42,836 nt of DNA from Gemmatimonadaceae bacterium (GTDB taxonomy: Bacteria > Gemmatimonadota > Gemmatimonadetes > Gemmatimonadales > Gemmatimonadaceae), in contig JACMLX010000140.1 in the NCBI GenBank assembly GCA_014379355.1, forward strand, positions 1 to 42,836. The letters are read 5' to 3'. The position numbers were made by a program, and so were the translations under genes. The stretch's first letter is position 1. Every line of letters begins with the position of its first letter. Of the stretch, positions 17,090 to 25,375 are shown piece after piece. The notes under the pieces were generated by a model, which saw only the letters and a program-made list of their open reading frames with translations, made no database searches and was not told the DNA's origin.

Positions 17090-17857
17090 ATGGGCGTGCT
17101 CGGCGGCGAACTCGCGTACCGATTCCTTCGATGGTATGCACCGGACGACCGCGCAAGCACGATGGATGGATCAGCCTACGTCGGCCGGAGCAAGCTGCGC
17201 GTGCTGCTCGGTGACCAGCTGCTCGCCGGGATCCGTGACAAGGATGTGATCGATTTCGGCTGCGGCGATGGCGACGAGACGATCGAGATCGCGCAGGCCG
17301 GCGCGCGCTCCGTCGTGGGCGTGGACATCCAGACCGCACGTTTCCCGGCCGCGATAGCACGTGCTGCCGCCGCCGGTGTCGCAGATCGCGTGTCGTTCAT
17401 GGAACGAGCGCAGACTCCTGCCGATGTGATCGTGTCGATCGACAGCTTCGAACACTTCGCAGCGCCGGATGAGATCCTGAACATCATGGCCGCGCTGCTG
17501 CGGCCGGGCGGCCACGTGTTCGCGTCGTTCGGACCGACCTGGTACCACCCGCTCGGCGGCCACCTGTTTTCGGTCTTTCCGTGGGCGCACCTGCTCTTCA
17601 CCGAGGCGGCGCTGATCCGCTGGCGATCCGATTTCAAGACGGATGGCGCACGACGTTTCGGCGAAGTGGCCGGCGGATTGAACCAGATGACCATCGGGCG
17701 CTTCGAGCAACTGGTGGCGAACTCACCGCTGCGCGTCGTTCAGCTCGAAGCCGTGCCGATCCGGCGATTGCAACCGATCGCGAATGCGATGACGCGGGAA
17801 TTCACGTCCGCCATCGTGCGGTGCACGCTCGAACTGCGCCCGGGAACTAGGCGCTGA
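17090..17857 (+). CDS. Class I SAM-dependent methyltransferase
   Basis: 255 residues. VIDFGCGDGDETIEIAQAG is motif I (SAM binding), VVGVDI the acidic motif II, and DVIVSIDSFEHF the post-motif region, with LLRPGGHVFASFGPTWYHP following. This is a typical methyltransferase domain occupying about residues 45-160. A GGAG ribosome binding site precedes the ATG. Position after algD suggests O-methylation of a sugar or uronate, by inference only. The stop region overlaps the convergent GT4 gene on the other strand by 11 bases, so no terminator separates them. Confidence 0.88.
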   Translation: MGVLGGELAYRFLRWYAPDDRASTMDGSAYVGRSKLRVLLGDQLLAGIRDKDVIDFGCGDGDETIEIAQAGARSVVGVDIQTARFPAAIARAAAAGVADRVSFMERAQTPADVIVSIDSFEHFAAPDEILNIMAALLRPGGHVFASFGPTWYHPLGGHLFSVFPWAHLLFTEAALIRWRSDFKTDGARRFGEVAGGLNQMTIGRFEQLVANSPLRVVQLEAVPIRRLQPIANAMTREFTSAIVRCTLELRPGTRR

Positions 17858-18959
17858 CGCGCCGGTAGATCTCGAGCAGTCGGTCGATGGCCGCGCTTTC
17901 GCTGAATCGTGCGAGCACCTCGGCGCGCGCGGCGCTGCCGAAGCGTTCACGCTGCGCGCGATCCGTGAGCAGCCTCGCCATCGCGTTCGCGGTGGCCGCG
18001 ACATCACCGACGGCGACGCCGAAGCCGGTGACACCCTCGCGCAGCACTTCGGGAACACCACCGACCATCGTCGCCACCATCGGAGCGCCGCACGCGGAGG
18101 CCTCGACGAGCGAATTGGGAAATCCCTCGTTCTCCGATGTCAGCACCGCGATGTCGAAGAGTTGTTGTGCGAGAGGGAAATTGGGCAACGTTCCAGTGAA
18201 GATGACGTCACCGGACACGCCGAGTGCACGCGCGCGCTGTTCGAGCGCCGCGCGTTCTGCACCGTCGCCCACCAGCACGAGCTGTGCAGTCGGACATCTC
18301 TGACGCAGCAGCGCGAACGCATCGAGCAACACGTCGTGCCGCTTGACGCGACCCAGCCGTGCGACGCAGCCGACGACCAGGGCATCCGCGCGAATCCCCA
18401 GCGCCTGTCGCCACGCGGCGCGGTCCGCGGTGCCGAGCATCGTGAGCGCCTGATCATCGACGAAATTCTCGTGCACGCGGATGTGGTCTGCGCGCACACC
18501 TTCCTCCGCGAGTGTCGTCACCAGCGCGGGCGAGTTCGGCAGTACCAGTGTGCTCTGTCGATGCGCCCACGCATTGAGCGGCGTGAGGACCTTGCGTGGC
18601 ACGTCGTCCTTCCACCGACGACTCGTGAGCATCGCCGGGCGCACCACGATTCGTGTGGCCGCGACGCCAAGGATGTTGCTGTAGACATCCTGTGCGTGGA
18701 CGACGGTGGCACCGGAGCGGCGAATCGCCGACGCGAGGGCGCCGGTGCGCAGCACGATCCGGGGTGACCAGAGCGGAACGATCGGCACATGCGTGAGCCG
18801 GTGACCGGCCGCTGCGATGCGTCCGCGCAACTCACCATCGGCGTGAAAATGCAGCACGTCGACCGTGATGCCACGCCGAGCAAACGCCTCGAGCGTCCTG
18901 GTCGCGTTGAGTTCCGTGCCACCGACGCCGAAGCCGTCGATGAGAAAAACGATCTTCAC
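17847..18959 (-). CDS. Glycosyltransferase family 4 (GT-B fold)
   Basis: 370 residues. KIVFLIDGFGVGGTELNATR is a classic GT4 N-terminus. The donor half has VGCVARLGRVKRHDVLLDAF, LVLVGDGAERAAL, VIFTGTLPNFPLAQQLFDIA and ENEGFPNSLVEASACGAPMV, an intact E-x7-E site (family 4 retaining transferases). The start is set at GTG 18959. The open frame extends to an ATG at 18986, but that ATG lies inside a perfect 17-base inverted repeat that looks like the terminator of the gene before it, so it is unlikely to be used. The 3' end overlaps the convergent methyltransferase gene by 11 bases. Confidence 0.9.
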   Translation of the reverse strand: MKIVFLIDGFGVGGTELNATRTLEAFARRGITVDVLHFHADGELRGRIAAAGHRLTHVPIVPLWSPRIVLRTGALASAIRRSGATVVHAQDVYSNILGVAATRIVVRPAMLTSRRWKDDVPRKVLTPLNAWAHRQSTLVLPNSPALVTTLAEEGVRADHIRVHENFVDDQALTMLGTADRAAWRQALGIRADALVVGCVARLGRVKRHDVLLDAFALLRQRCPTAQLVLVGDGAERAALEQRARALGVSGDVIFTGTLPNFPLAQQLFDIAVLTSENEGFPNSLVEASACGAPMVATMVGGVPEVLREGVTGFGVAVGDVAATANAMARLLTDRAQRERFGSAARAEVLARFSESAAIDRLLEIYRRVSA

Positions 18960-18972
18960 GGGCGAACTATAA

Positions 18973-19010
18973 CGAACCGCCTGCATCGCGAGTGCGATGC
19001 AGGCGGTTCG
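18973..19010 (-). terminator. Perfect 17-bp hairpin downstream of the first beta-helix lipoprotein gene
   Basis: Two arms of 17 bases (18973-18989 and 18994-19010) are perfect reverse complements, separated by a 4-base loop. It begins about 25 bases after the stop of the lipoprotein gene transcribed leftward. On that strand the stem is followed by TTATAGTT, a weak U-rich tail; the other strand has none. This fits an intrinsic terminator for leftward transcription. It also overlaps the most upstream ATG of the next gene and so argues for its downstream GTG start. Confidence 0.75.
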
Positions 19011-19034
19011 GTCGTGCCGGAGAGCGCTCGAGGA

Positions 19035-21044
19035 TCAGCGTGTGACCGCGTGCGCCACCGCGTTGGCCAGCGCCACGCCGTTGACGCCAACGATCGTCGA
19101 CGCATTGGCCGAGTACGACACGGTCGAACGGAGTGTGTAGTCGTTCGCGCTCACGAACGATCCCGCGTCGATGGTCGCCGGGAATGCGTTGCGCGACGGA
19201 TAGAGTCGTTCCATGCGGCCGACGAACGCGTTGCCTTCGACCACCGCACCTGGTGCGAACTGCGCGATCGAGACATTGCCCTCACCGAAGCCTGAACCCA
19301 GCACACCGTACTCCGTGTCACCGAACACGTTGTTGAACAGCATCAGGCGCTTGCTCGGTTCACCGTCGAACATGACTGCGTTGATGGCATGGAAGCCGAA
19401 CCACGTGTTCTGCATGATGGTGACATCCTCGAAATCGCTCATCAGCTGCAGCAGGCGCCCGCCCTGGCCGGCGATCGGGTCCTTGCCGACGTTCAGGAAC
19501 AGGTTGTTCCGCACCAGCACCCGCTTCATCGGTTCATCGGTCGTCACGCCGTTGATGCGCATGCGCGACAGCAGATTGAAGCCGCTGGTCGAGTTCTTGA
19601 TGATGTTGTTGCGCACGGTCACGTCCTGGATCTTCGACCACGGCGCGCCGCCATCCTGATTGACCGTCTGGAACAGGATCGCGAATCCGACCTGCGCATC
19701 CGTCCAGTGATTCTCGATCACGTTGCCTTCGAACAGCACGCGACGCGCATGCTTGAGCTCGAACGCTGCCTTGACGGTCCAGCGACCGCCACCCCAGGTC
19801 AGCGGCTTGTAGAGATGATTGCCGCGAATCGTGATGTCGGACGGTGTGACATTCGTGACTTTCGGATCGGCGCCGCCGAACATGATGTTCTGGCCCGAGC
19901 CCTCGAGGTGGTTGTTGACGATCAGGAACGGACCCATGCCGGTCCAGCCACAGATCGCCTGCGCATCGCGTCCCTTCGCATGGCACTCCGCGAGCCAGGA
20001 ATCCACCACGGCGAGCGAGTTGCCGTTGAGCGCGACGCAGCGACTCGAGTTGCCGGTTTCGCCGCCACTGATCATGACGCGATCGAGTACGATGTCGGTC
20101 ACGAACTGCGACAGCGCAGTCTCCGTACCGCTGCCGAGACGCACGATGCCGTAGTTGTCCACGGCGCCGGGGCGCAGGCTGATGCTGAGACCCATCAGGT
20201 GCCAGTTGTTCGCGCCCGGCGCGGTTCCGATCGCAGCATCCACCGACGGCGTGATGATTCGCGGCAGCGACGCGGCAGCAGCCGGCGTGAGGCGAGTACC
20301 GGCCGGCGTGGTGAGTCCTTCGCCGCGAATCGTGATGTCCCCGCCAGCGTGCTTCGACAGCGTGAACGTGCCGACGTACTCACTGTTGGCCGGCAACACG
20401 ATTTCATCACCACCAGTGGCTGCGGCGATCGCGGCCTGCAGCGCCGCCACATCGCCCGCGGGCACGCGGATCGTCCGACCCGTCACGCGCGGCACCGACA
20501 CGTCGACGCTGGCTGCGGGAAGCATCGGCACGGTGTAGGGCGGTGCGACGCCCAGATCCGGCGGGGCGCTTGGCAGCACCACGGTGACCTGCGTGTCTGC
20601 GACGGCCGGCGTGCGTACCACCGACGCCGTGTCGAGTGTCGCCGCGACCGGCATGGCGACACTGAGTGCCACCGACGCGGAGCCCAGGATCGAACGGACG
20701 GTGATCTTCGTGGTGCCCTCTGCCTTGGCGGTGACCAGTCCCCGCTGATTGACGGTTGCGATCTCGGCGTCGGCGCTCACGTACAGGAACTTCATCTGCC
20801 GAGTTACATCGCGATTGGTCCTGGTGTTCCGGGCGACCGCCACGATCCGGACGGTGTCACCGACGGTGAGCGTGGAATCATTCGCGGAGACCGTGACGGG
20901 ACCAGACGCCGACGGACGCGACATCGACATCACGCTGGCATTTGTGCCTTCCGCCGTGCCAGGTGCCAGCATGTCGCTGGAACATCCGCTCAGCACCGCG
21001 CACACGAGCGCGGTCGAGAAAGTCGTTCGGGAAGAACAAGACAT
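19035..21044 (-). CDS. Ig-like/right-handed beta-helix lipoprotein under c-di-GMP riboswitch control (paralog A)
   Basis: 669 residues. A lipoprotein signal peptide ends in LSGC with lipidated Cys21. Residues about 40-125 form a bacterial Ig-like (BIG2-type) domain with SNDSTLTVGDT-like opening and TAKAEGTTKITVRS. After a short linker, residues about 165-640 form a right-handed parallel beta-helix (pectate-lyase-like) with NNHLEGSGQNIMFGG and FEGNVIENHWTDAQVGFAI. Start ATG 21044 is fixed by GGAGGGG just upstream and by the signal peptide; the open frame runs on to 21311 but that part is the riboswitch. It is 9 kb from a uronate dehydrogenase, so a polymer-binding, lyase or epimerase role is possible. 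No catalytic residues can be assigned. It has a close tandem paralog next door. Confidence 0.88.
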   Translation of the reverse strand: MSCSSRTTFSTALVCAVLSGCSSDMLAPGTAEGTNASVMSMSRPSASGPVTVSANDSTLTVGDTVRIVAVARNTRTNRDVTRQMKFLYVSADAEIATVNQRGLVTAKAEGTTKITVRSILGSASVALSVAMPVAATLDTASVVRTPAVADTQVTVVLPSAPPDLGVAPPYTVPMLPAASVDVSVPRVTGRTIRVPAGDVAALQAAIAAATGGDEIVLPANSEYVGTFTLSKHAGGDITIRGEGLTTPAGTRLTPAAAASLPRIITPSVDAAIGTAPGANNWHLMGLSISLRPGAVDNYGIVRLGSGTETALSQFVTDIVLDRVMISGGETGNSSRCVALNGNSLAVVDSWLAECHAKGRDAQAICGWTGMGPFLIVNNHLEGSGQNIMFGGADPKVTNVTPSDITIRGNHLYKPLTWGGGRWTVKAAFELKHARRVLFEGNVIENHWTDAQVGFAILFQTVNQDGGAPWSKIQDVTVRNNIIKNSTSGFNLLSRMRINGVTTDEPMKRVLVRNNLFLNVGKDPIAGQGGRLLQLMSDFEDVTIMQNTWFGFHAINAVMFDGEPSKRLMLFNNVFGDTEYGVLGSGFGEGNVSIAQFAPGAVVEGNAFVGRMERLYPSRNAFPATIDAGSFVSANDYTLRSTVSYSANASTIVGVNGVALANAVAHAVTR

Positions 21045-21046
21045 GT

Positions 21047-21060
21047 CCCCTCCATCGGGG
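21047..21060 (-). promoter_or_regulatory. Shine-Dalgarno-masking hairpin of the riboswitch expression platform
   Basis: On the transcribed strand CCCC-GATGGA-GGGG can fold so that the GGAGGGG ribosome binding site (21047-21053) is partly paired. The CCCCGAT half (21054-21060) can instead pair with ATCGGGG at 21159-21165, the outer stem of the c-di-GMP aptamer. The two pairings are mutually exclusive, predicting that ligand binding releases the ribosome binding site (an ON switch). The pairings are seen; the direction of control is inference. Confidence 0.65.
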
Positions 21061-21165
21061 TAGTTCGGCTGCCCGGCTGACATTGCGGACCCGTTGGTCC
21101 GCGGTAGTCCCGTGGCTTTGCGTCGCCGGCTTTCGCCGGGTTTGCCTTTGTCGCTGCCCCCCGAT
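21054..21165 (-). ncRNA. Cyclic-di-GMP-I (GEMM-I) riboswitch
   Basis: Read on the minus strand, the conserved core is present in order: GGCAAACC (21146-21139), a stem capped by a GAAA tetraloop, GACGCAAAGCC (21124-21114), CGGGACTA, a P3 stem with GCGGACC and GGTCCGC arms, and then CAGCCGGGCAGCCGA. This matches the Vibrio Vc2-type class-I aptamer closely, including the G of the core and the tetraloop/receptor pair. The outer stem ATCGGGG/CCCCGAT closes the element directly before the ribosome binding site of the lipoprotein gene. The class-I assignment is by motif; ligand affinity is untested. Confidence 0.92.
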
Positions 21166-21338
21166 TTCCGGAGGCTTGGATCTGCCGCAGTTGAATCCTG
21201 AGTGCGCTGGCGTTCGCAGGTGGACGCGCACGTGCACGTGAACGTCACCCGATTCAGGAACCTTCTGCAGGTCGTACCTGGTGCACCCTGCACGCGTCGT
21301 GCAAGTCGCAATCGTTCATGGTCTTACGTGAGTGCTTT

Positions 21339-21374
21339 CACATGCGGAACGGCGCGCACGCCGTGCCGCATGTG
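21339..21374 (-). terminator. Terminator-like hairpin after the second beta-helix lipoprotein gene
   Basis: CACATGCGG and CCGCATGTG (9 bp) enclose, after one mismatch, ACGGCG and CGCCGT (6 bp) with a 4-base loop. It starts 12 bases after the stop of the upstream lipoprotein gene. No U-tract follows, so it would be a tail-less terminator or a 3'-protecting stem. It separates that gene from the riboswitch-controlled gene. Confidence 0.65.
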
Positions 21375-21385
21375 CACGTTCCTTC

Positions 21386-23539
21386 CTATCGCGCGGTGAC
21401 GCCCAGTGTTGCACTCAAGACCGCCGAACCGTCAACTCCTGTTCGGGCACCGTTGAGCACACTGAAGGCGAGCGCCTGTCGCAGCGAATAGTTGCCGCCG
21501 GACGCGTCCACGAAATCACCCGCCGTGAGCGTCGCCGGGAACACGTTTCCTGATGAATAGAGCGATCCGAGCTGACCGGTCAGCACGTTCCCGCTGACCG
21601 TTGACGCAGGTGCGAATCGCAGGATCGTGGCGACACCTTCACCAGCGCCTGACCCGAGGATGCCGTAGGTCGCTGCCGCGAAGACATTGTTCGCGAGCGC
21701 GAGCCGCACGACCGGCTTGCCGTCGAACATGACGTCGTTCGACGCGCCGGAACCGAAGAACGTGTTCTGGACCACCGTGATGTCCTCGAGATCCTCGAGC
21801 AGCTGCACGAATCGACCCTGTGCGCCGTTGATCGGGTCGCGCCCGACACTCTCGAACGAATTGTCGCGCAGCAGGATGCGTCGCGATGGCTGCGAGACGG
21901 GCGCCGACGCGTTCGTGAGGCGGGACAGCAGGTTCACGCCGCTGCGCGAATTGCGAATCACGTTCAGGCGCACCGTGACGTCACGCACCGTCGACCATGG
22001 CGCGCGGCCGTCCTGATTGACCGCCTGCATCAGGATCGCGAAGCCGACCTGCGCATCGGTCCAGTGATTCTCGATCACGTTCCCCTCGAACAGCACGCGC
22101 TCCGCGTTCTTGAGCTCGAACGCGGCCTTCACCGTCCATCGTCCGGCCCAGGAGAGCGGCTTGAAGAGATGGTTGTGACGGATCACCACGTCGGCGGGCG
22201 TCACTCCGCTGATGAGCGGATCGGACCCACCGAGCATGATCGCCTGTCCGGATCCCTCGAGATGGTTGTTGTCCATCAGCAGCGGACCGGTCCCGGTCCA
22301 CGCGCCGATCGCCTGCGCGTCGCGACCATTCGCGTGGCATTCCGACAGCCAGGAGTCGATCACCGCGATTGCGACACCGTTCATCGACACGCAGCGACTG
22401 GTATTGCCGGTGGGGCTGCCAGCGACGACCGTGCGATCGAGCACGATGTTGCTCGGGAACTGGGCGATCGACGTCTGCGAGCCGCTGCCGATCGTGACGA
22501 TGCCGTAGTTGTCGACCGCATTGTCGGCCAGTTGCATCCGCACACCGACGACGCGCCACCCGTGTGCACCGTCATCGACGGCGAGTGCGGGATAGACGCT
22601 GGTCGTGCGGAGTGTGGCCAGTGATCCGGCCTGCGACGGTGTCATGCGCGTGTGCGCGGCGACCGGGATCGTGGCGGAGCGCAGCACCACGGTGCCGGCG
22701 TCAGCACGTTTCGGGAGGTGGAACGCACCGACGTATGTGGCACCGTCGGGCAGCACGATCTCGTCGCCACCGACCGCGGCGTCGAGTGCGGCCTGCAGTG
22801 CTCCGGGGTCATTTGCGGCGACGCGAATGCTGCGCGTCGGCGAGGGATACGACACGTCGACGCTCGCGCGCGGAAGCTGCGGCGCGACGAACGAGGGCAT
22901 GGTGCCTGGCGTCGTCGGCAGGGTGACGGTTGGTGGAACCACCGTCGGCCCGCCCGTCTCAGGCGGCTTGGCAATCGGTGAGGCGGCCGAGGGCGGCACC
23001 GTCGATGGTGCCGCAGGGATGACGACTGGTGCCTCGGGCGTGATGGGCACCATTGCCGGCGCGTCCGTCACAGGTGGCAGACCGGTGGACGTCGCTGCAT
23101 CCGCGGTGGTGGCCGGCGCAACCTCTGTCCGCGCGGAAATCGTCAATACGATGGTTCCGGTCCCGAGAACCGTGCGAGCCGTGACCCTGGCCGTGCCGAC
23201 AGCAACGGCCCTCGCGAGCCCATAGGAATCGACGATGACGACCGCGGTGTCGGACGACGCATACCGGGCGATGATGTCCTGCGTGCCTTCGGTCGACTGC
23301 TTCCGATACGCCGGAAGGAGCATCGATGCGGTATCACCGACTTGCAGCGACGAGTCGCGCAGGGTGACGGTCAGCTTGGTTCTGCTGCTTCGCGTATCGA
23401 GCGAGACGAAGTCCGTTGGTTCGACCGCCGTGCTGTCGTGGCCGTCCGAACAGGCGGTGCCAAGGGTCAGTAGTGCGATGGCGAGGGTGCTCTTCGCGCG
23501 GAACGTTCGTGCGGCAAAGGCCGCGAGGTGGACACGCAT
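21386..23539 (-). CDS. Ig-like/right-handed beta-helix lipoprotein (paralog B)
   Basis: 717 residues, closely similar to the adjacent downstream gene product over the helix domain: both have RWTVKAAFELK, VLFEGNVIENHWTDAQVGFA and NNHLEGSGQ. An N-terminal signal peptide runs to Cys30 (LGTAC, an unusual lipobox with Leu at -4, so lipidation is probable rather than certain). Residues about 45-135 form an Ig-like domain, followed by a long Pro/Thr/Val-rich linker (about 140-225) that the paralog lacks. The beta-helix spans about 230-690. GGAGGGG lies 6 bases before ATG. Function is unknown beyond probable surface location and carbohydrate-active fold. The gene arose by tandem duplication with its neighbour. 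Confidence 0.88.
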   Translation of the reverse strand: MRVHLAAFAARTFRAKSTLAIALLTLGTACSDGHDSTAVEPTDFVSLDTRSSRTKLTVTLRDSSLQVGDTASMLLPAYRKQSTEGTQDIIARYASSDTAVVIVDSYGLARAVAVGTARVTARTVLGTGTIVLTISARTEVAPATTADAATSTGLPPVTDAPAMVPITPEAPVVIPAAPSTVPPSAASPIAKPPETGGPTVVPPTVTLPTTPGTMPSFVAPQLPRASVDVSYPSPTRSIRVAANDPGALQAALDAAVGGDEIVLPDGATYVGAFHLPKRADAGTVVLRSATIPVAAHTRMTPSQAGSLATLRTTSVYPALAVDDGAHGWRVVGVRMQLADNAVDNYGIVTIGSGSQTSIAQFPSNIVLDRTVVAGSPTGNTSRCVSMNGVAIAVIDSWLSECHANGRDAQAIGAWTGTGPLLMDNNHLEGSGQAIMLGGSDPLISGVTPADVVIRHNHLFKPLSWAGRWTVKAAFELKNAERVLFEGNVIENHWTDAQVGFAILMQAVNQDGRAPWSTVRDVTVRLNVIRNSRSGVNLLSRLTNASAPVSQPSRRILLRDNSFESVGRDPINGAQGRFVQLLEDLEDITVVQNTFFGSGASNDVMFDGKPVVRLALANNVFAAATYGILGSGAGEGVATILRFAPASTVSGNVLTGQLGSLYSSGNVFPATLTAGDFVDASGGNYSLRQALAFSVLNGARTGVDGSAVLSATLGVTAR

Positions 23540-23888
23540 TGCTCTCCCCTCCGTCGGGGATTCCGGCTCCGTGGCCGGGGACGCGCATGATCAGCCGAGA
23601 CACGATGTGTCTCGCGCTGACTCGCGGCCCACGCTTCGGAGCATTATTCGAGGCTCGCCGTCCAGGGGAACCAGTCGATCAGCATGAACTCGCAGGAACG
23701 CGAACGGCTGACGACGTGGCCCGACATCCGGACTGACAGTGTCGCAGCGACGCTACGACACGCGAGAGCTGAGCACGATCCACGCCGTCATGTGGCGCGA
23801 TTCCCGCTTATGGAATGTTGATTTGACCGAGTGGCCAGCAGTCTCATGGCGAACGTTACTGCGCCCGCTTGCGAGGCCGGTGGCGCGT
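23540..23888 (-). promoter_or_regulatory. Long structured leader region of paralog B lipoprotein gene
   Basis: About 350 bases with no credible gene (the small frames here are not gene-like). Read leftward it holds a stem-loop at 23760-23740 (TGTCGTAG/CTGCGACA with one G-U pair), a strong stem at 23591-23620 (TCAGC, bulge, CGAGACAC, ATC loop, GTGTCTCG, GCTGA) and a TCCCC-GACGGA-GGGGA hairpin (23545-23560) over the ribosome binding site. The last element copies the masking hairpin of the riboswitch-controlled paralog. The GEMM core motifs are absent, so if this is a riboswitch it is a degenerate or different class. Confidence 0.5.
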
Positions 23889-25262
23889 TTAGCGCGTCGG
23901 CAGCGTGGTGCGATAACGGCGCAGGAAGGCGCCGCGACGCGGTAGCTGCGCCTTCACGGAAGTGTCAGGGATGGCACCCGAGACACCACCAGGCGAACTG
24001 AGCAGTTGCTCTGCGAGCAACGTCGCGGACCAGAGCACGGCCAGATACAGATAGAGAAACGACACGCGGTGGAAGCTTCCGAACGTCGCCGAGATCAGGT
24101 ACGCGATCAGGCCGAAACGGAGAATGCGAATCTGCTCCGCCTCGATCGGAAAGCGGGTGCGCAGCGCGCGCTCGGTGCGCAGGGCTCGGAGCAACGTCGA
24201 GCCGAGCATGGCCAGGAACAGGCCGAGCCCCGGCAGGCCGGTTTCCGCCACGAGGCTCACATACATGTTGTGGGCATCGCGGTTGCCGCGCCCGAACTGC
24301 CACTCCTGGCGCTCCTCCGCATACACACCGTGTGCTTCGGAGTACGCACCAAGTCCCACGCCGGTCGCCAGGTGCTCGCGTGCGATCGTGGACGCAATCT
24401 GCAGCAGCACCCAGCGCTGCTCAGCCGAACTATCCGCTTCGGAAATCGTGTCGGTGTTCAGCAGGAATTTCATGCGGCTGAAGCGTTCCCAGACCGCGCC
24501 TGGCGCCATCAGCGCAATGCCAAGGGCGGCGAGACCGGCGAAACGAATCAGTTTCGCCCGGCTGCGACTGCGGAACAGCATGAACGCGAACGCCACCACC
24601 ACACCGAGAAACGCGCCGCGTGATTGCGTGATCACGATCAGCAGTGCGAAACCACCGCATGCGACCAGGGCGCTCGTCTTCACCCACTTCGGAAATCGAC
24701 CGGTCAGCAGGAATCCGGCCATCGCCAGATTGAAGATCGTGTATGCGGCGAGGTCGTTGAAATTCTCGAACGAGAAGTTCCAGCCGTAACGACCGAACGT
24801 GCTGATGCCGGCGAGGAAGTTGAAGTAGGTGCCGCGCGCGGGGTAGAGACTGAACATCAGGACCCAGAGGCCCATCATGACAGCCAGTTGAGAGCTGGTC
24901 TTCGCCGAATTGATGGCGACGAACAGGATCAGCAGGATCTTCAGGAAGTCGACGACCCCGTATCCCGGCTCACTCGTGTACGGTGAGAGGGTCAATCCGA
25001 GCGCAGACCAGGCGAGGAACGCCGCCATCCAGAGCAGTGGCGCTGGAAACGAGACGGTCTTCGGGTTGCTCAGAACGCCGATCAGTCCGATGCCGATGCC
25101 GACCGATGCGATCGGCAGCTTGAAGCTGTGGACGCAGAAGAGATAGATCGCCAATCCGAACAGGGCGACGGTCATCTGCTGCGGGCCCACCGGGATGATC
25201 GACCCGGGACGCGCGGCGGAATACATCGCGCCCATCGGCGCCGTCATTGCTGATCGCGACAT
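23889..25262 (-). CDS. O-antigen ligase / Wzy-like polymerase family membrane protein
   Basis: 457 residues, about 11-12 transmembrane helices. The large periplasmic loop between the late helices carries ATGVGLGAYSEAHGVYAEER and DAHNMYVSLVAETGLPGLG, the Wzy_C/O-antigen-ligase signature with its conserved His. The family includes both ligases that attach glycan to lipid or protein and polymerases that extend repeat units; the two cannot be told apart here. Context with flippase, Wza-like protein and BY-kinase favours polymerase. It is followed on the same strand by the lipoprotein genes. A second start at 25247 is possible. Confidence 0.85.
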   Translation of the reverse strand: MSRSAMTAPMGAMYSAARPGSIIPVGPQQMTVALFGLAIYLFCVHSFKLPIASVGIGIGLIGVLSNPKTVSFPAPLLWMAAFLAWSALGLTLSPYTSEPGYGVVDFLKILLILFVAINSAKTSSQLAVMMGLWVLMFSLYPARGTYFNFLAGISTFGRYGWNFSFENFNDLAAYTIFNLAMAGFLLTGRFPKWVKTSALVACGGFALLIVITQSRGAFLGVVVAFAFMLFRSRSRAKLIRFAGLAALGIALMAPGAVWERFSRMKFLLNTDTISEADSSAEQRWVLLQIASTIAREHLATGVGLGAYSEAHGVYAEERQEWQFGRGNRDAHNMYVSLVAETGLPGLGLFLAMLGSTLLRALRTERALRTRFPIEAEQIRILRFGLIAYLISATFGSFHRVSFLYLYLAVLWSATLLAEQLLSSPGGVSGAIPDTSVKAQLPRRGAFLRRYRTTLPTR

Positions 25263-25312
25263 GCGTCAGTCTACCTGACAGGATTGGCAACTGCAGTACC
25301 CGCAATGAGAAC

Positions 25313-25339
25313 CGGGCAGCCCCGGCTGGGGGCTGCCCG
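25313..25339 (-). terminator. Intrinsic-terminator-like hairpin after the sugar transferase gene
   Basis: Arms CGGGCAGCCCC (25313-25323) and GGGGCTGCCCG (25329-25339) pair perfectly over 11 bp with a 5-base loop. The stem begins 37 bases after the stop of the leftward sugar transferase gene and before the Wzy-like gene. The following leftward sequence is only weakly U-rich. It likely attenuates or ends the wza-sugar transferase transcript. Confidence 0.7.
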
Positions 25340-25375
25340 TGCTCGCCGGACTGTCCGATCTGCGCCCCACTCGAC

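Noticed and set aside
23540-23760. Second GEMM-I riboswitch before paralog B
   Set aside because: The GGCAAACC, GAAA tetraloop and GACGCAAAGCC elements are absent; only the ribosome-site hairpin is shared.
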